From positions 1-64,000 of the forward strand of contig JBFMCR010000035.1 in assembly GCA_040754425.1 (NCBI GenBank): a DNA stretch of 64,000 nucleotides, written 5' to 3'. Each line of letters opens with the position of its first letter. Positions within the stretch are counted from its first letter, which is position 1. The translations under genes were made by a program, and so were the position numbers. The notes under the pieces are model-generated. The model had not been told where the DNA came from. It saw only the letters and a list, made by a program, of their open reading frames with translations, and searched no databases. The DNA is from UBA6918 sp040754425. Its GTDB lineage: Bacteria > Pseudomonadota > Gammaproteobacteria > Burkholderiales > Thiobacillaceae. This document shows, piece after piece, positions 8,559 to 17,568 of this stretch.

Positions 8559-8930
8559 TCAGCCTTCGTGATGACGGGCGTGATCGTGCCGGTGGTGCGG
8601 TTCCGGCGGCAGTTCGGCGAGCGTGCCGTTCAGCCAGGCCGATACCGCGCGGTCCGGGTCGGTTTCAGGCGTGGCCAGCGCGAGGACGGATTTTTGCCGC
8701 AGGCGGTTTTTCAGTCCCATGCCCATGCCGCCGCTGATCAGCGCGCTGATGCCGTCGAGCGGGTGCGGTCCCTCGCCATGGTAGGCGTGGAAGGATTGCT
8801 CGATGGGCAGCTCGAGCAGGGACTTGCCCCGCACTTCGCCGCCCTCGACTTCGTAGACCCAGAACTTGCGGCACTTGCCGGCATGAGACGTGACGGTTTT
8901 CCGGTTCTGGCTGGCGACGGCGATTTTCAT
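8559..8930 (-). CDS. NifX/NafY-like (dinitrogenase cofactor domain) protein
   Basis: A 123-residue protein of the dinitrogenase iron-molybdenum cofactor biosynthesis fold: KIAVASQNRKTVTSHAGKC at the start, and the glycine-rich loop ISALISGGMGMGLKNRL near residues 61-77. The C-terminus is His-rich (EPPHHRHDHARHHEG), hinting at metal binding. No nif genes are near, and homologues of this fold occur in many non-diazotrophs, so a nitrogenase role is unlikely. The start at 8930 overlaps the cydX stop (ATGA); its stop lies 1 nt before the octaheme cytochrome start, so it is tightly coupled to both. A role in metal or heme-complex assembly is possible. Confidence 0.75.
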   Translation of the reverse strand: MKIAVASQNRKTVTSHAGKCRKFWVYEVEGGEVRGKSLLELPIEQSFHAYHGEGPHPLDGISALISGGMGMGLKNRLRQKSVLALATPETDPDRAVSAWLNGTLAELPPEPHHRHDHARHHEG

Positions 8931-9052
8931 TCCTCGTCCCCGTCCCCGCTCTTGCGTATGGCCGCGCATTCCTTGGCCTCGCACATCATGGCGTTGACCA
9001 CGGCCAGCAGCGCGGCCATGGTGACACCCAGTATCCAGGCGAAATACCACAT
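8927..9052 (-). CDS. cydX: Cytochrome bd small subunit CydX
   Basis: A 41-residue ORF in the 130-nt gap after cydB. It begins MWYFAWILGV and continues with a single hydrophobic helix, then a charged tail (CEAKECAAIRKSGDGDEE). The MWYFxWxLG start is the hallmark of CydX/CbdX (YbgT), the single-helix subunit that stabilises the heme environment of cytochrome bd. The start at 9052 lies 11 nt after the cydB stop with AAGGAGATAAAGA upstream as ribosome site. Its stop overlaps the NifX-like start. It is slightly longer than E. coli CydX (37 aa) and its tail holds two cysteines. Confidence 0.92.
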   Translation of the reverse strand: MWYFAWILGVTMAALLAVVNAMMCEAKECAAIRKSGDGDEE

Positions 9053-9063
9053 TCTTTATCTCC

Positions 9064-10200
9064 TTAATAAGCGGATTTGTCGTTGGCCTGAATGTAGGCC
9101 GTGGTCACCTTGCCCGACATCACCTTGTATGCCCACGAGGTGTACCAGATGATAAGCGGCAGGAAAATCACCGTGGCCCAGAACATCAGCGACAGGGTGA
9201 GATGGCTGGACACGCTGTCCCATACCGTCAGGCTCGAGCGCGGATCAGTGGAGGAGGGCATGACGAACGGGAACATCGACACGCCGACGGTGCCGATGAT
9301 GCCCAGCACCATGACCGAGGAGAACACGAAGGCGGTACGATCCTTGCGCAAGAACGCAGCCAAGAGCGCCAGCAGGCCGCCGACGAAGGCCAGCGCGGGC
9401 ACCGCCATGGTCCAAGGATACAGGCTGTAGTTCTTCAGCCAGGCGCCGGCTTCCATCGCCACGGTCTTGTCGAGCGGGTTGGGCAGGGCGCCTGCGTCGA
9501 CTGCGCTGGTGAGGACGAAGCCTTTGAGCGAGCCCACCCAGAGGCCGGCGAGGGCGAAGGTGGCGAGCGTGAGGCTGGCGAAAATCAGCGCGGCCTTGCG
9601 TGAACGCTCGTAGATGTCGTTCTCGGTGCGGATCATGAGGTAGGTGGCGCCCTGGGTGGTGATCATGGCCGAGCTGACGATGCCGGCCAAGAGCGCGAAG
9701 GGGTTGAGCAAAGCCCAGAAGCTGCCGGTGTAGGTGGACACCAGCACGTCATCGAAGTGGAAAGGCACGCCCTGCAAGAGGTTGCCGAAGGCCACGCCGA
9801 AGATCAGCGGCGGCACCGCACCGCCCACGAACAGGCCCCAGTCCCAGGTCTTGCGCCAGGTGGGATTGTCGATCTTGCTGCGGTAGTCGAAGCCGACCGG
9901 ACGGAAGAACAGTGCCCACAGCACCGCCAGCATGGCCCAGTAAAAGCCCGAGAAGGCGGTGGCGTAGACCAGCGGCCAGGCGGCGAAGATGGCGCCGCCG
10001 GCGGTGATGAACCACACCTGGTTGCCGTCCCAGTGCGGGCCGACGGTGTTGATGAGTACGCGGCGCTCGACGTCGTTCTTGCCGACGAAGGGCAGCAGGG
10101 TGCCCACGCCCATATCGTGGCCGTCCATGATGGCGAAGCCCAAAAGCAGCACGCCGACGAACAGCCACCAGATCAGTTTCAGGGATTCGTAATCAAACAT
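9064..10200 (-). CDS. cydB: Cytochrome bd ubiquinol oxidase subunit II
   Basis: A 378-residue membrane protein, almost exactly the length of E. coli CydB (379). It opens with MFDYESLKLIWWLFVGVLLLGFAIMDGHDMGVG, including the GFAIMDGFD-like signature of CydB, and then NTVGPHWDGNQVWFITAGGA, the strongly conserved helix 2 region. It pairs with CydA to reduce oxygen to water without proton pumping, at high oxygen affinity and with sulfide resistance (known for the family). It starts 18 nt after cydA with an AGGAGAGAAGA ribosome site and is followed by cydX. Confidence 0.97.
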   Translation of the reverse strand: MFDYESLKLIWWLFVGVLLLGFAIMDGHDMGVGTLLPFVGKNDVERRVLINTVGPHWDGNQVWFITAGGAIFAAWPLVYATAFSGFYWAMLAVLWALFFRPVGFDYRSKIDNPTWRKTWDWGLFVGGAVPPLIFGVAFGNLLQGVPFHFDDVLVSTYTGSFWALLNPFALLAGIVSSAMITTQGATYLMIRTENDIYERSRKAALIFASLTLATFALAGLWVGSLKGFVLTSAVDAGALPNPLDKTVAMEAGAWLKNYSLYPWTMAVPALAFVGGLLALLAAFLRKDRTAFVFSSVMVLGIIGTVGVSMFPFVMPSSTDPRSSLTVWDSVSSHLTLSLMFWATVIFLPLIIWYTSWAYKVMSGKVTTAYIQANDKSAY

Positions 10201-10218
10201 TTTCTTCTCTCCTAAACC

Positions 10219-11811
10219 TTAAGCCTTGTCGGAAGCGGCGCCTGCGGGAAGGGCGCCCGTTGCGGCCTGTTCCCAGTGGTAGCGGCCGGTGCCGAGCGAG
10301 CTTGGGCCCTTGCGCGCGAACTTGAACATCAGGTAGAGCTCGACTGCCAGCAGCAGGGTGTAGAAGCCGATGAAGCCGGCGAGCGAGCCGTAGATGCTTT
10401 CCACCGACAGGGTGGACACCGACAGGTGGGTTGGCAACACGCCGTAGATGGTCCACGGCTGACGGCCGTATTCGGCCACGAACCAGCCCAGCTCGGCGGC
10501 GATCCAGGGCGTGGGGATGAACCACAGCGCCCAGCGCAGCAGCCATTTCTTGTCGATGAAATTGCCTTTCACCGAGTAATACAGGGCAAAACCGAACATC
10601 AGGGCGAAGGCGAAGCCCAGTGCCACCATGAGACGGAAGCTCCAGAACATGGGCGCGACTTGCGGGATGGTGTCGTCCACCGCCTGCCGGATCATCTCCG
10701 GCGTGGCCTGCGACACGTCGGTGACGTATTTCTTCAGCAAAAGGCCGAAGCCGAGGTCGGCCTGGTGCTGCTCCAACGTCGCCTTGGCCTCGGCGTCGTT
10801 CTTGTCCCTGCGCAGTTTTTCCAGCGCCTTCACCGCCTCGATGCCGGAGAGGATGCGCTCGCGGTTCTTTTCCTTGATCTCGGCGATGCCGGGAATGGTT
10901 TCCGTCGTCGTGCGAGTGGCGATGAGACCCAGCACGTAGGGAATGCGGATTTCGTAGTCGTTGCGCATTTTTTCCTCGTTGGGAATCGCGAATGCCACGA
11001 AATCCGCAGGCGCCCGCTCGGTTTCCCACATGGCTTCCATGGTGGCCAGCTTGGTCTTCTGCGCTTCGCCCACGGCATAGCCGGACTCATCGCCCAGCAC
11101 GATGACCGACAGCGCCGAGGCGAAGCCGAAAGCTGCGGCGATGCGGAAGGAGCGGCGCGCGAACGCGAGGTCGCGGCCTTTCAGCAGATACCACGAGGAT
11201 ATGCCCAGCACGAAGGCCGAGGCCGTGACATAGCCGGCGGACACGGTGTGCACGAACTTGGCCTGGGCGTCCGGGTTGAAGATGACCTCATAGAAGTTGG
11301 TCAGCTCCATGCGCATGGTGACCCAGGAGAATTCCGCGCCGACCGGATTCTGCATCCAGCCGTTGGCGACCAGGATCCACAGCGCCGAGAGGTTGGAGCC
11401 GACCGCCATGAGGATGGTGACCAAAAGATGCTGCCACTTGGAGAGCCGATCCCAGCCGAAGAAGAACAGACCGATGAAGGTGGATTCGAGGAAGAAGGCC
11501 ATCAGCCCCTCGATCGCCAGCGGCGCGCCGAAGATGTCGCCCACATAGTGCGAGTAGTAGGCCCAGTTGGTGCCGAACTGGAACTCCATGGTGATGCCGG
11601 TGGTGACGCCCAGCGCGAAGTTGATGCCGAACAGCTTGCCCCAGAACTTGGTCATGTCCTTGTATATCTGCTGGCCGGTCAGCACATAAGTGCCTTCCAT
11701 GATGACCAGGATCCAGGCCAGCCCGAGGGTCAAGGGCACGAACAAAAAGTGATACATGGCCGTGACTGCGAACTGCAGCCGCGACAGATCCACCAGGGTT
11801 TCCGAAATCAT
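10219..11811 (-). CDS. cydA: Cytochrome bd ubiquinol oxidase subunit I
   Basis: A 530-residue integral membrane protein holding hemes b558, b595 and d. Conserved ligands can be placed at His21 (MYHFLFVPL), His187 (KFVHTVSAGY) and Met394 (FRLMVALG), equivalent to E. coli His19, His186 and Met393. Glu100 and Glu108 in the APLAIEGLMAFFLES segment match the proton-path acids. The quinol loop starts at GDESGY (239-244) and is of the long type, so this belongs to the E. coli-like L subfamily rather than cyanide-insensitive CIO. Its start overlaps the end of cydP (ATGA). First large gene of the sigma-54-promoted run. Confidence 0.97.
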   Translation of the reverse strand: MISETLVDLSRLQFAVTAMYHFLFVPLTLGLAWILVIMEGTYVLTGQQIYKDMTKFWGKLFGINFALGVTTGITMEFQFGTNWAYYSHYVGDIFGAPLAIEGLMAFFLESTFIGLFFFGWDRLSKWQHLLVTILMAVGSNLSALWILVANGWMQNPVGAEFSWVTMRMELTNFYEVIFNPDAQAKFVHTVSAGYVTASAFVLGISSWYLLKGRDLAFARRSFRIAAAFGFASALSVIVLGDESGYAVGEAQKTKLATMEAMWETERAPADFVAFAIPNEEKMRNDYEIRIPYVLGLIATRTTTETIPGIAEIKEKNRERILSGIEAVKALEKLRRDKNDAEAKATLEQHQADLGFGLLLKKYVTDVSQATPEMIRQAVDDTIPQVAPMFWSFRLMVALGFAFALMFGFALYYSVKGNFIDKKWLLRWALWFIPTPWIAAELGWFVAEYGRQPWTIYGVLPTHLSVSTLSVESIYGSLAGFIGFYTLLLAVELYLMFKFARKGPSSLGTGRYHWEQAATGALPAGAASDKA

Positions 11812-12002
11812 TTGGCGCTCCGGTTGTTTGAGTTTGAAACGGCGGGTTGGGTGCGTTCGAGCAGCGCGCTCGCCACGCTGTCCTCATCGATCCTGGCCTT
11901 GCTGTCCGGGCCGAAGAAGTAAAAGCCGATGGCCGCGATCACGGCCAGCTTGATGAGCACGATCACGGCGATTTCACGCGCGAGCGGATGTTCGAAAGGC
12001 AT
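11808..12002 (-). CDS. cydP: CydP-like small cytochrome bd-associated protein
   Basis: A 64-residue protein with one transmembrane helix: PFEHPLAREIAVIVLIKLAV and then FYFFGPD. The HPLAREIA...KLA pattern just upstream of cydA matches the small protein called CydP in proteobacterial bd operons. I chose the ATG at 12002; an in-frame GTG at 12008 sits 6 nt after GGAGG and could be the true start, giving two more residues. The longer open frame (to 12089) runs through the sigma-54 promoter and is unlikely. The stop overlaps the cydA start. Confidence 0.7.
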   Translation of the reverse strand: MPFEHPLAREIAVIVLIKLAVIAAIGFYFFGPDSKARIDEDSVASALLERTQPAVSNSNNRSAK

Positions 12003-12048
12003 TCCCACCACATTCCTCCAAGTTGATGAACATTGGCGCAATTTATTC

Positions 12049-12064
12049 AGCATGAGCCGTGCCA
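12049..12064 (-). promoter_or_regulatory. Sigma-54 (-24/-12) promoter of the cyd run
   Basis: The minus strand reads TGGCACGGCTCATGCT, against the RpoN consensus TGGCACG-N4-TTGCW. The invariant GG and GC are spaced correctly; only one T of TTGC differs. The predicted transcription start is near 12038, about 36 nt before cydP. The neighbouring divergent activator carries the GAFTGA loop needed for sigma-54, so promoter and activator support each other. Confidence 0.8.
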
Positions 12065-12159
12065 GAGGATGCGGTGGATTTAATGTCATTTATTAACAAA
12101 CGGTTAGCCATTGTTGATTGGATCGACTCTTGCAACACGTGCTTGTTTGGCGACATAAT

Positions 12160-12180
12160 TGACTGTCGATATTGACAGTC

Positions 12181-12181
<1 letters not shown>
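12160..12181. promoter_or_regulatory. Palindromic activator site between cyd run and its regulator
   Basis: Perfect inverted repeat TGACTGTC-GATATT-GACAGTCA. Its centre lies about 130 bp upstream of the predicted sigma-54 transcription start, a typical enhancer distance. It also overlaps the 5' end of the divergent regulator gene, so it could serve both as upstream activating sequence for cydP-A-B and as an autoregulatory site. Binding is inferred, not shown. Confidence 0.6.
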
Positions 12182-13518
<1,337 letters not shown>

Positions 13519-13559
13519 GGATCGAGAAAAGCCTCAAACGCCTGGTCGCCGGTTCGGCC

Positions 13560-13913
13560 TTGTGCCTTGCGCTGACTGCACAGGGCGCCGCCGCCGAGAT
13601 TCGGGCCCACATCCTGCTGCAGGACTCGCCGCTTGCCGGCTTCCAGTACCACGCAGGCAAGAAGCTCTGGGATGAAATGAAAGTCGGCGACGCGCTCGAA
13701 TTGGTACGCGAACCTGACAATCCCTACGATCCCAAGGCCATCCGCGTGGACTGGCGCGGCCACAAGCTGGGCTATGTGCCGCGGCGCGAGAATGCCGACA
13801 TCGCCCGGCTCATGGACAATGGCGCAAAACTGGAAGCGCGCATTTCCCGTCTGACCGAATCGCGCGATCCCTGGCAGCGCGTGCGCTTCGAAATCCTCGC
13901 GCCGCTGGAGTAG
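13560..13913 (+). CDS. Secreted HIRAN-domain protein
   Basis: The HIRAN domain is recognisable from SPLAGFQYHAGKKLW, LVREPDNPYDPKAIRVDW and KLGYVPRRENADIARLMD. HIRAN domains usually bind DNA 3' ends in helicases, but small stand-alone versions with signal peptides are common in betaproteobacteria and of unknown role. The listed start is a TTG inside the signal peptide. The open frame continues upstream through a good n-region (EKSLKRLVAGSALCLALTAQ) but has no ATG, GTG or TTG before the regulator stop; ATA (13515) or ATC (13521) would be the only upstream starts. The real 5' end is therefore probably near 13515-13521. Confidence 0.7.
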   Translation: MCLALTAQGAAAEIRAHILLQDSPLAGFQYHAGKKLWDEMKVGDALELVREPDNPYDPKAIRVDWRGHKLGYVPRRENADIARLMDNGAKLEARISRLTESRDPWQRVRFEILAPLE

Positions 13914-13923
13914 CAACAATAAA

Positions 13924-14060
13924 GGCTTTGAACGCCGAAGCGTGGAGACGCAGAGAAACCAAAAAAGCGTCGACAGGGAGGAATGGGAGGGTAAGGGAGG
14001 GATAAAGGATTACTCCCCTGCCTCCCTTAACCTCTCTGTTAACGAGTTTTTCTTTGCCTT
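13924..14060. repeat. Word-repeat palindrome (E1)
   Basis: A flank GACGCAGAGAAA is followed by a long imperfect inverted repeat of purine-rich GGGAGG words (13972-13999) against pyrimidine-rich CCTCCC words (14015-14040). The inner part is nearly the same as the inner palindrome at 26286-26352. No gene lies in this 200-nt gap. It could act as a bidirectional terminator. Confidence 0.65.
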
Positions 14061-14116
14061 TTCGCGCTTCTGCATTGGATTTTCGGGTTTGAGTGTTTTT
14101 CTGGATAATTGCCGGC

Positions 14117-14800
14117 ATGCGCATTCTGGCCATCGAAACCTCCACCGAACACTGTTCCGTTGCCCTCTATCAGGCCGGCGAGGTGTTGTCGCGCGGCGAA
14201 CTGGCGGGCCAGCGCCACAGCGAAATCCTGCTCGGCATGATCGAGCGGCTTTTGAACGAGGCCGGCAGCGATATGCAGTACCTCGACGGCATTGCCTTCG
14301 GCGCCGGCCCAGGCTCCTTCACCGGCGTGCGCATCGCCGCCAGCGTGGCGCAGGGATTGGCGTTTGGGCTGGATATCCCGGTGCTGCCGGTCTGCACCCT
14401 GGAAGCGCTGGCTGAAGCGGCGGGGCAGGACCGTATCGCCTGTGCGCTGGATGCGCGTCTTGACGAAGTCTATTTCGCCGCCTACGAACGCGCCGACGAC
14501 CACTGGCGCGCCGTGGTCGAGCCCTGCCTGTCCGCCATCGGCGAATTGCCGATGCTGCCGGGCAGGGGCTGGGCGGGCGTGGGCAGCGGCTTTGCCATGC
14601 TGGACGGCGAGCTTGGCCGCCATCTGCAGCTGAGTGATGTCCGCGCCCAACGCTTGCCCGAGGCGGCTGCCGTGGCCGTGCTGGGCGCGCGCGGGCTGTT
14701 GAGGGGGGACGGCATGGATGCCGCCGCCGCCCAACCCATGTACCTGCGTGACAAGGTCGCCATGACTGTCCGCGAGCGTCACGCGCTGGGCTACAAATGA
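14117..14800 (+). CDS. tsaB: tRNA t6A biosynthesis protein TsaB
   Basis: A 227-residue ASKHA-fold protein starting MRILAIETSTEHCSVAL. It also carries RHSEILLGMIERLL, GIAFGAGPGSFTGVRIA and PVLPVCTLEALA, the classic TsaB (YeaZ) motifs. With TsaD and TsaE it makes the threonylcarbamoyl-adenosine modification at A37 of ANN-decoding tRNAs; TsaB itself is a scaffold. I chose the ATG of MRILAIE over an upstream ATG that would add eight residues. The stop overlaps rimI (ATGA). The tsaB-rimI-udg order is typical of betaproteobacteria. Confidence 0.96.
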   Translation: MRILAIETSTEHCSVALYQAGEVLSRGELAGQRHSEILLGMIERLLNEAGSDMQYLDGIAFGAGPGSFTGVRIAASVAQGLAFGLDIPVLPVCTLEALAEAAGQDRIACALDARLDEVYFAAYERADDHWRAVVEPCLSAIGELPMLPGRGWAGVGSGFAMLDGELGRHLQLSDVRAQRLPEAAAVAVLGARGLLRGDGMDAAAAQPMYLRDKVAMTVRERHALGYK

Positions 14801-15258
14801 ACGCCATTCTCAAGCTTCGGCACAAAATCCGCCGCATGCGCGATGCCGACATTCCCGCCGTGCTGAGGGTGGAAAAGGACAGCTACGAATTTCCCTGGAG
14901 CGCGGGCAATTTCATCGACTCCATCCATGCCGGCTACAGCGCGTGGGTGTATGAAATCGGCGGCGAAATCATCGGCCATGCCGTGCTCTTGGTCGCGCTG
15001 GACGAGGCCCATCTCCTCAACCTCACCATCGCCCCGGCCTGGCGTCGCCAGGGTCTGGGACGCGGGCTGCTCGCGCACATCCTGGAGGCCGCACGGCAGC
15101 AGCAGGTCCGCACCCTGTTTCTGGAGGTGCGGCCCAGCAACCGTCCGGCGATCGAACTCTACGAGAAAGCCGGCTTCGAGGCCTTCGCCCTTCGCAAGGG
15201 CTACTACCCCGCACGGCAAGGGCGCGAGGATGCGCTGGTGATGAGGGCCATGCTGTGA
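14797..15258 (+). CDS. rimI: Ribosomal protein S18 alanine N-acetyltransferase RimI
   Basis: A 153-residue GNAT acetyltransferase. Motif A, which binds acetyl-CoA, is seen as LLNLTIAPAWRRQGLGRGLL (about 73-92), followed by FLEVRPSNRPAIELYEKAGF and a C-terminal EDALVMRAML. RimI acetylates the N-terminus of S18. It overlaps tsaB at its start and the uracil-DNA glycosylase gene at its stop (GTGA), so the three are translationally coupled. The N-terminal 12 residues are a little long for the family. Confidence 0.93.
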   Translation: MNAILKLRHKIRRMRDADIPAVLRVEKDSYEFPWSAGNFIDSIHAGYSAWVYEIGGEIIGHAVLLVALDEAHLLNLTIAPAWRRQGLGRGLLAHILEAARQQQVRTLFLEVRPSNRPAIELYEKAGFEAFALRKGYYPARQGREDALVMRAML

Positions 15259-15953
15259 GGCTGCCACGCGAACTGGTGCTGAAGGAGCTGGGCATCGCCC
15301 CGGTCTGGCGCCTGCGGCGGCAGACGGCCGGCGATGCGCCGGGCGAAGCTGCGGACGCCGGCGAAGCGGACCGTCGCAGCCGCATCCTGCAAATGGACTG
15401 GGCGCAACTCAAGGAAGCCGTCGCCAACTGCACCGCCTGCGATTTGCACAAGACCCGCACCCAGGGCGTGTTCGGGGTGGGCGATGAAAAGGCCGAATGG
15501 CTCATTATCGGCGAGGCGCCGGGCGCGGACGAGGATGCGCAGGGCGAGCCTTTCGTCGGACAGGCCGGCAAACTGCTCGACGCCATGCTGGCGGCCATCG
15601 GATTGAAGCGCGGCGAGAACGTCTACATCGCCAACGTGCTGAAGTCTCGCCCCCCCGGCAACCGCAACCCCACGCCGGAAGAAGTCGCGGCCTGCATGCC
15701 TTATCTCGAGCGGCAGATCCAACTCATCCGGCCGAAGATCATCCTCGCGCTGGGCCGCTTCGCCGCGCAAAGCCTGCTCCATACCGACGAAGCCATCGGC
15801 CGGCTGCGCGGCCGCGTGCACCGCTACCAGGGTATCCCACTCGTCGTCACCTACCATCCGGCCTACTTGCTGCGCAATCTTCCGGACAAGGAAAAAGCCT
15901 GGGAGGACTTGTGCCTGGCGCGCGAAACCATGAACAATACGAAAACTGATTGA
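15255..15953 (+). CDS. Family 4-type uracil-DNA glycosylase
   Basis: A 232-residue glycosylase with a GTG start overlapping rimI. It holds GEAPGADEDAQGEPFVGQAG (residues 86-105), the uracil-pocket motif of family 4 UDGs, and the late motif VVTYHPAYLLR with its histidine. Iron-sulfur ligands expected in this family include CxxC (59, 62, NCTACDL), one in the KCRPP motif, and one in AACMPYL (147). Here the KCRPP position reads KSRPP (Ser131), so one usual cluster ligand is absent. It removes uracil arising from cytosine deamination. About 50 N-terminal residues precede the catalytic core. Confidence 0.9.
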   Translation: MRLPRELVLKELGIAPVWRLRRQTAGDAPGEAADAGEADRRSRILQMDWAQLKEAVANCTACDLHKTRTQGVFGVGDEKAEWLIIGEAPGADEDAQGEPFVGQAGKLLDAMLAAIGLKRGENVYIANVLKSRPPGNRNPTPEEVAACMPYLERQIQLIRPKIILALGRFAAQSLLHTDEAIGRLRGRVHRYQGIPLVVTYHPAYLLRNLPDKEKAWEDLCLARETMNNTKTD

Positions 15954-16023
15954 ACAAGGAGGACAGGAGGACAAGAGGAAATGCAACAAAGGCTTTACTC
16001 CTGCCCTCTTGTCCTCTTTGTGT
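15953..16023. repeat. Word-repeat palindrome (E2)
   Basis: Arms of GGACAGGAGGACAAGAGG on the left answer CCTGCCCTCTTGTCCTCTTT on the right around a short loop (ATGCAACAAAGGCTTTA). It follows the uracil-DNA glycosylase stop directly and precedes the lemA ribosome site. The same word set is found at 19433-19532. Confidence 0.65.
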
Positions 16024-16058
16024 ATGATTTTCAGGATTTCGAACAAAGGAGCATGACA

Positions 16059-16709
16059 ATGAAGAAATGGCTCGCAATCGGTTTTCTTGCCCTCAGCCTG
16101 TCCGGCTGCGGCTACAACACCCTGCAGACCACGGACGAGCAGATCACGGCCGCGTGGTCGGAAGTAGTCAACCAATACCAGCGGCGCGCAGATCTCGTGC
16201 CCAATCTGGTCAACGTGGTCAAAGGCTATGCCGCGCACGAGCAGGAAGTGCTGACCCAGGTGACGGAAGCGCGCGCCCGCGTCGGCCAGATCCAGGCCAC
16301 GGCAGACCTCGTCAACGACGAGCAGGCGTTCAACAGATTCCAGGCCGCGCAGGGCGAGCTTTCCGGCGCCTTGTCGCGCCTTCTGCTGGTGGCGGAAAAT
16401 TATCCGCAACTGAAGGCCGACGGTCTGTTCCGCGATCTGCAGGCGCAGCTCGAAGGCACCGAGAACCGCATCGCGGTGGCGCGCGGCCGCTACATCAAGG
16501 CCGTGCAGGAATACAACGTCACCGTGCGCAAATTCCCTAGCAACCTGACCGCCATGCTGTTCGGCTTCAAGGTGAAGCCCAATTTCACCGTGGAAAACGA
16601 GAAGGCCATCGCCAGCCCGCCCAAGGTCGAGTTCGGCACGCCCTCACCTGCGCCCTTGGGCGGCGAATCCTCGTCCGGCGGCCCCAGCCCCGCCGGCGCC
16701 GGTTACTGA
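16059..16709 (+). CDS. lemA: LemA family lipoprotein
   Basis: A 216-residue protein with a lipoprotein signal peptide ending in the lipobox LSGC (residues 14-17). It continues QITAAWSEVVNQYQRRADLVPNLVNVV, the defining LemA segment, and long helices with YNVTVRKFPSNLTAMLFGF near residue 160. I chose the ATG at 16059 because AAAGGAGC lies 7 nt upstream; an ATG 6 nt earlier is too close to it. LemA proteins are helical membrane-associated proteins of unclear function, often beside TPM-domain genes, as here. The C-terminal 35 residues are Pro/Gly/Ser-rich and disordered. Confidence 0.92.
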   Translation: MKKWLAIGFLALSLSGCGYNTLQTTDEQITAAWSEVVNQYQRRADLVPNLVNVVKGYAAHEQEVLTQVTEARARVGQIQATADLVNDEQAFNRFQAAQGELSGALSRLLLVAENYPQLKADGLFRDLQAQLEGTENRIAVARGRYIKAVQEYNVTVRKFPSNLTAMLFGFKVKPNFTVENEKAIASPPKVEFGTPSPAPLGGESSSGGPSPAGAGY

Positions 16710-16713
16710 ACGC

Positions 16714-17568
16714 ATGACGCGGCCCGCCGGCCTGCCTTTTGCGGCATGGCTCATGGCCATGCTGCTGGCGCTGGCGGCGCCGTTTGCCGTGCAGGCGGAA
16801 GTCGCCGTTCCGGAACTGAAACAGCGCGTCACCGACCTCACCGGCACGCTCGACCCCGATACCGTCAATCGCCTGGAAACCACCCTGGCGCAGTTCGAGG
16901 CGGCGAAGGGCAGCCAGATCGCGGTGCTCATGGTGCCGACCACGCAGCCGGAAGACATTGCCCAATTCGGCATCCGCGTCGCGGAAGCCTGGAAGGTCGG
17001 GCGCAGGGGCGTGGACGACGGCGCCATCCTCATCGTGGCCAAGGACGATCGCAAAGTACGCATCGAGGTCGGCTATGGCCTCGAAGGCGTGATTCCGGAC
17101 GCGGTGGCCAAGCGCATCATCGAAGAGGATGTCGTGCCGCGTTTCAAACGGGGCGATTTTTCCGGCGGGGTGGAGGCGGGGGTGTCGCGCATGCTGCGCC
17201 TGATCGAGGGCGAAGCCTTGCCGCCGCCGCAGGAAGGTCCAGCGTTCGAAGGCGACGGCATGGGCAACTTCATCTTCTATCTCATCGCCGGCATCATCGG
17301 CGGCAAGATACTGGGGATGGTGCTGGGCAAGGGCATCGGCTCCTCGCTGGCCGCGCTCGGCACCGGCGCGCTGGCGTGGCTGGCAAGCGGCGTCTTCCTT
17401 TTCGGGCTCATCGCCGCTTTCATCGTTCTGGTGGCGGCCTTGTCCAGCGGACGCGCCGGCTCTTGGGGCAGCGGCGGCTTCGGCGGCGGCTCCTGGGGAG
17501 GCGGTGGCGGCGGCTTTTCCGGCGGTGGCGGCGGGTTTGGCGGAGGAGGCGCCTCGGGATCATGGTAA
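16714..17568 (+). CDS. TPM-domain membrane protein (YgcG family)
   Basis: A 284-residue protein with a signal peptide (to about VQA-EVAVP), then a TPM_phosphatase domain (about 30-155: RVTDLTGTLD, GSQIAVLMVPTT, VRIEVGYGLEGVIPDA). Two transmembrane helices follow (about 185-245), and then a Gly-rich tail (GGFGGGSWGGGGGGFSGGGG) ending SGSW. This matches YgcG/DUF2318-type partners of LemA. The gene starts 4 nt after lemA and overlaps the next TPM gene by 7 nt. Likely a membrane-linked complex with LemA; activity is not established for bacteria. Confidence 0.9.
   Translation: MTRPAGLPFAAWLMAMLLALAAPFAVQAEVAVPELKQRVTDLTGTLDPDTVNRLETTLAQFEAAKGSQIAVLMVPTTQPEDIAQFGIRVAEAWKVGRRGVDDGAILIVAKDDRKVRIEVGYGLEGVIPDAVAKRIIEEDVVPRFKRGDFSGGVEAGVSRMLRLIEGEALPPPQEGPAFEGDGMGNFIFYLIAGIIGGKILGMVLGKGIGSSLAALGTGALAWLASGVFLFGLIAAFIVLVAALSSGRAGSWGSGGFGGGSWGGGGGGFSGGGGGFGGGGASGSW

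Noticed and set aside
8559..8930. Nitrogen fixation gene
   Set aside because: The fold is shared by many non-nif proteins, and no nifHDK, nifB or nifE/N is in the window; the context is cytochrome bd and octaheme cytochrome.
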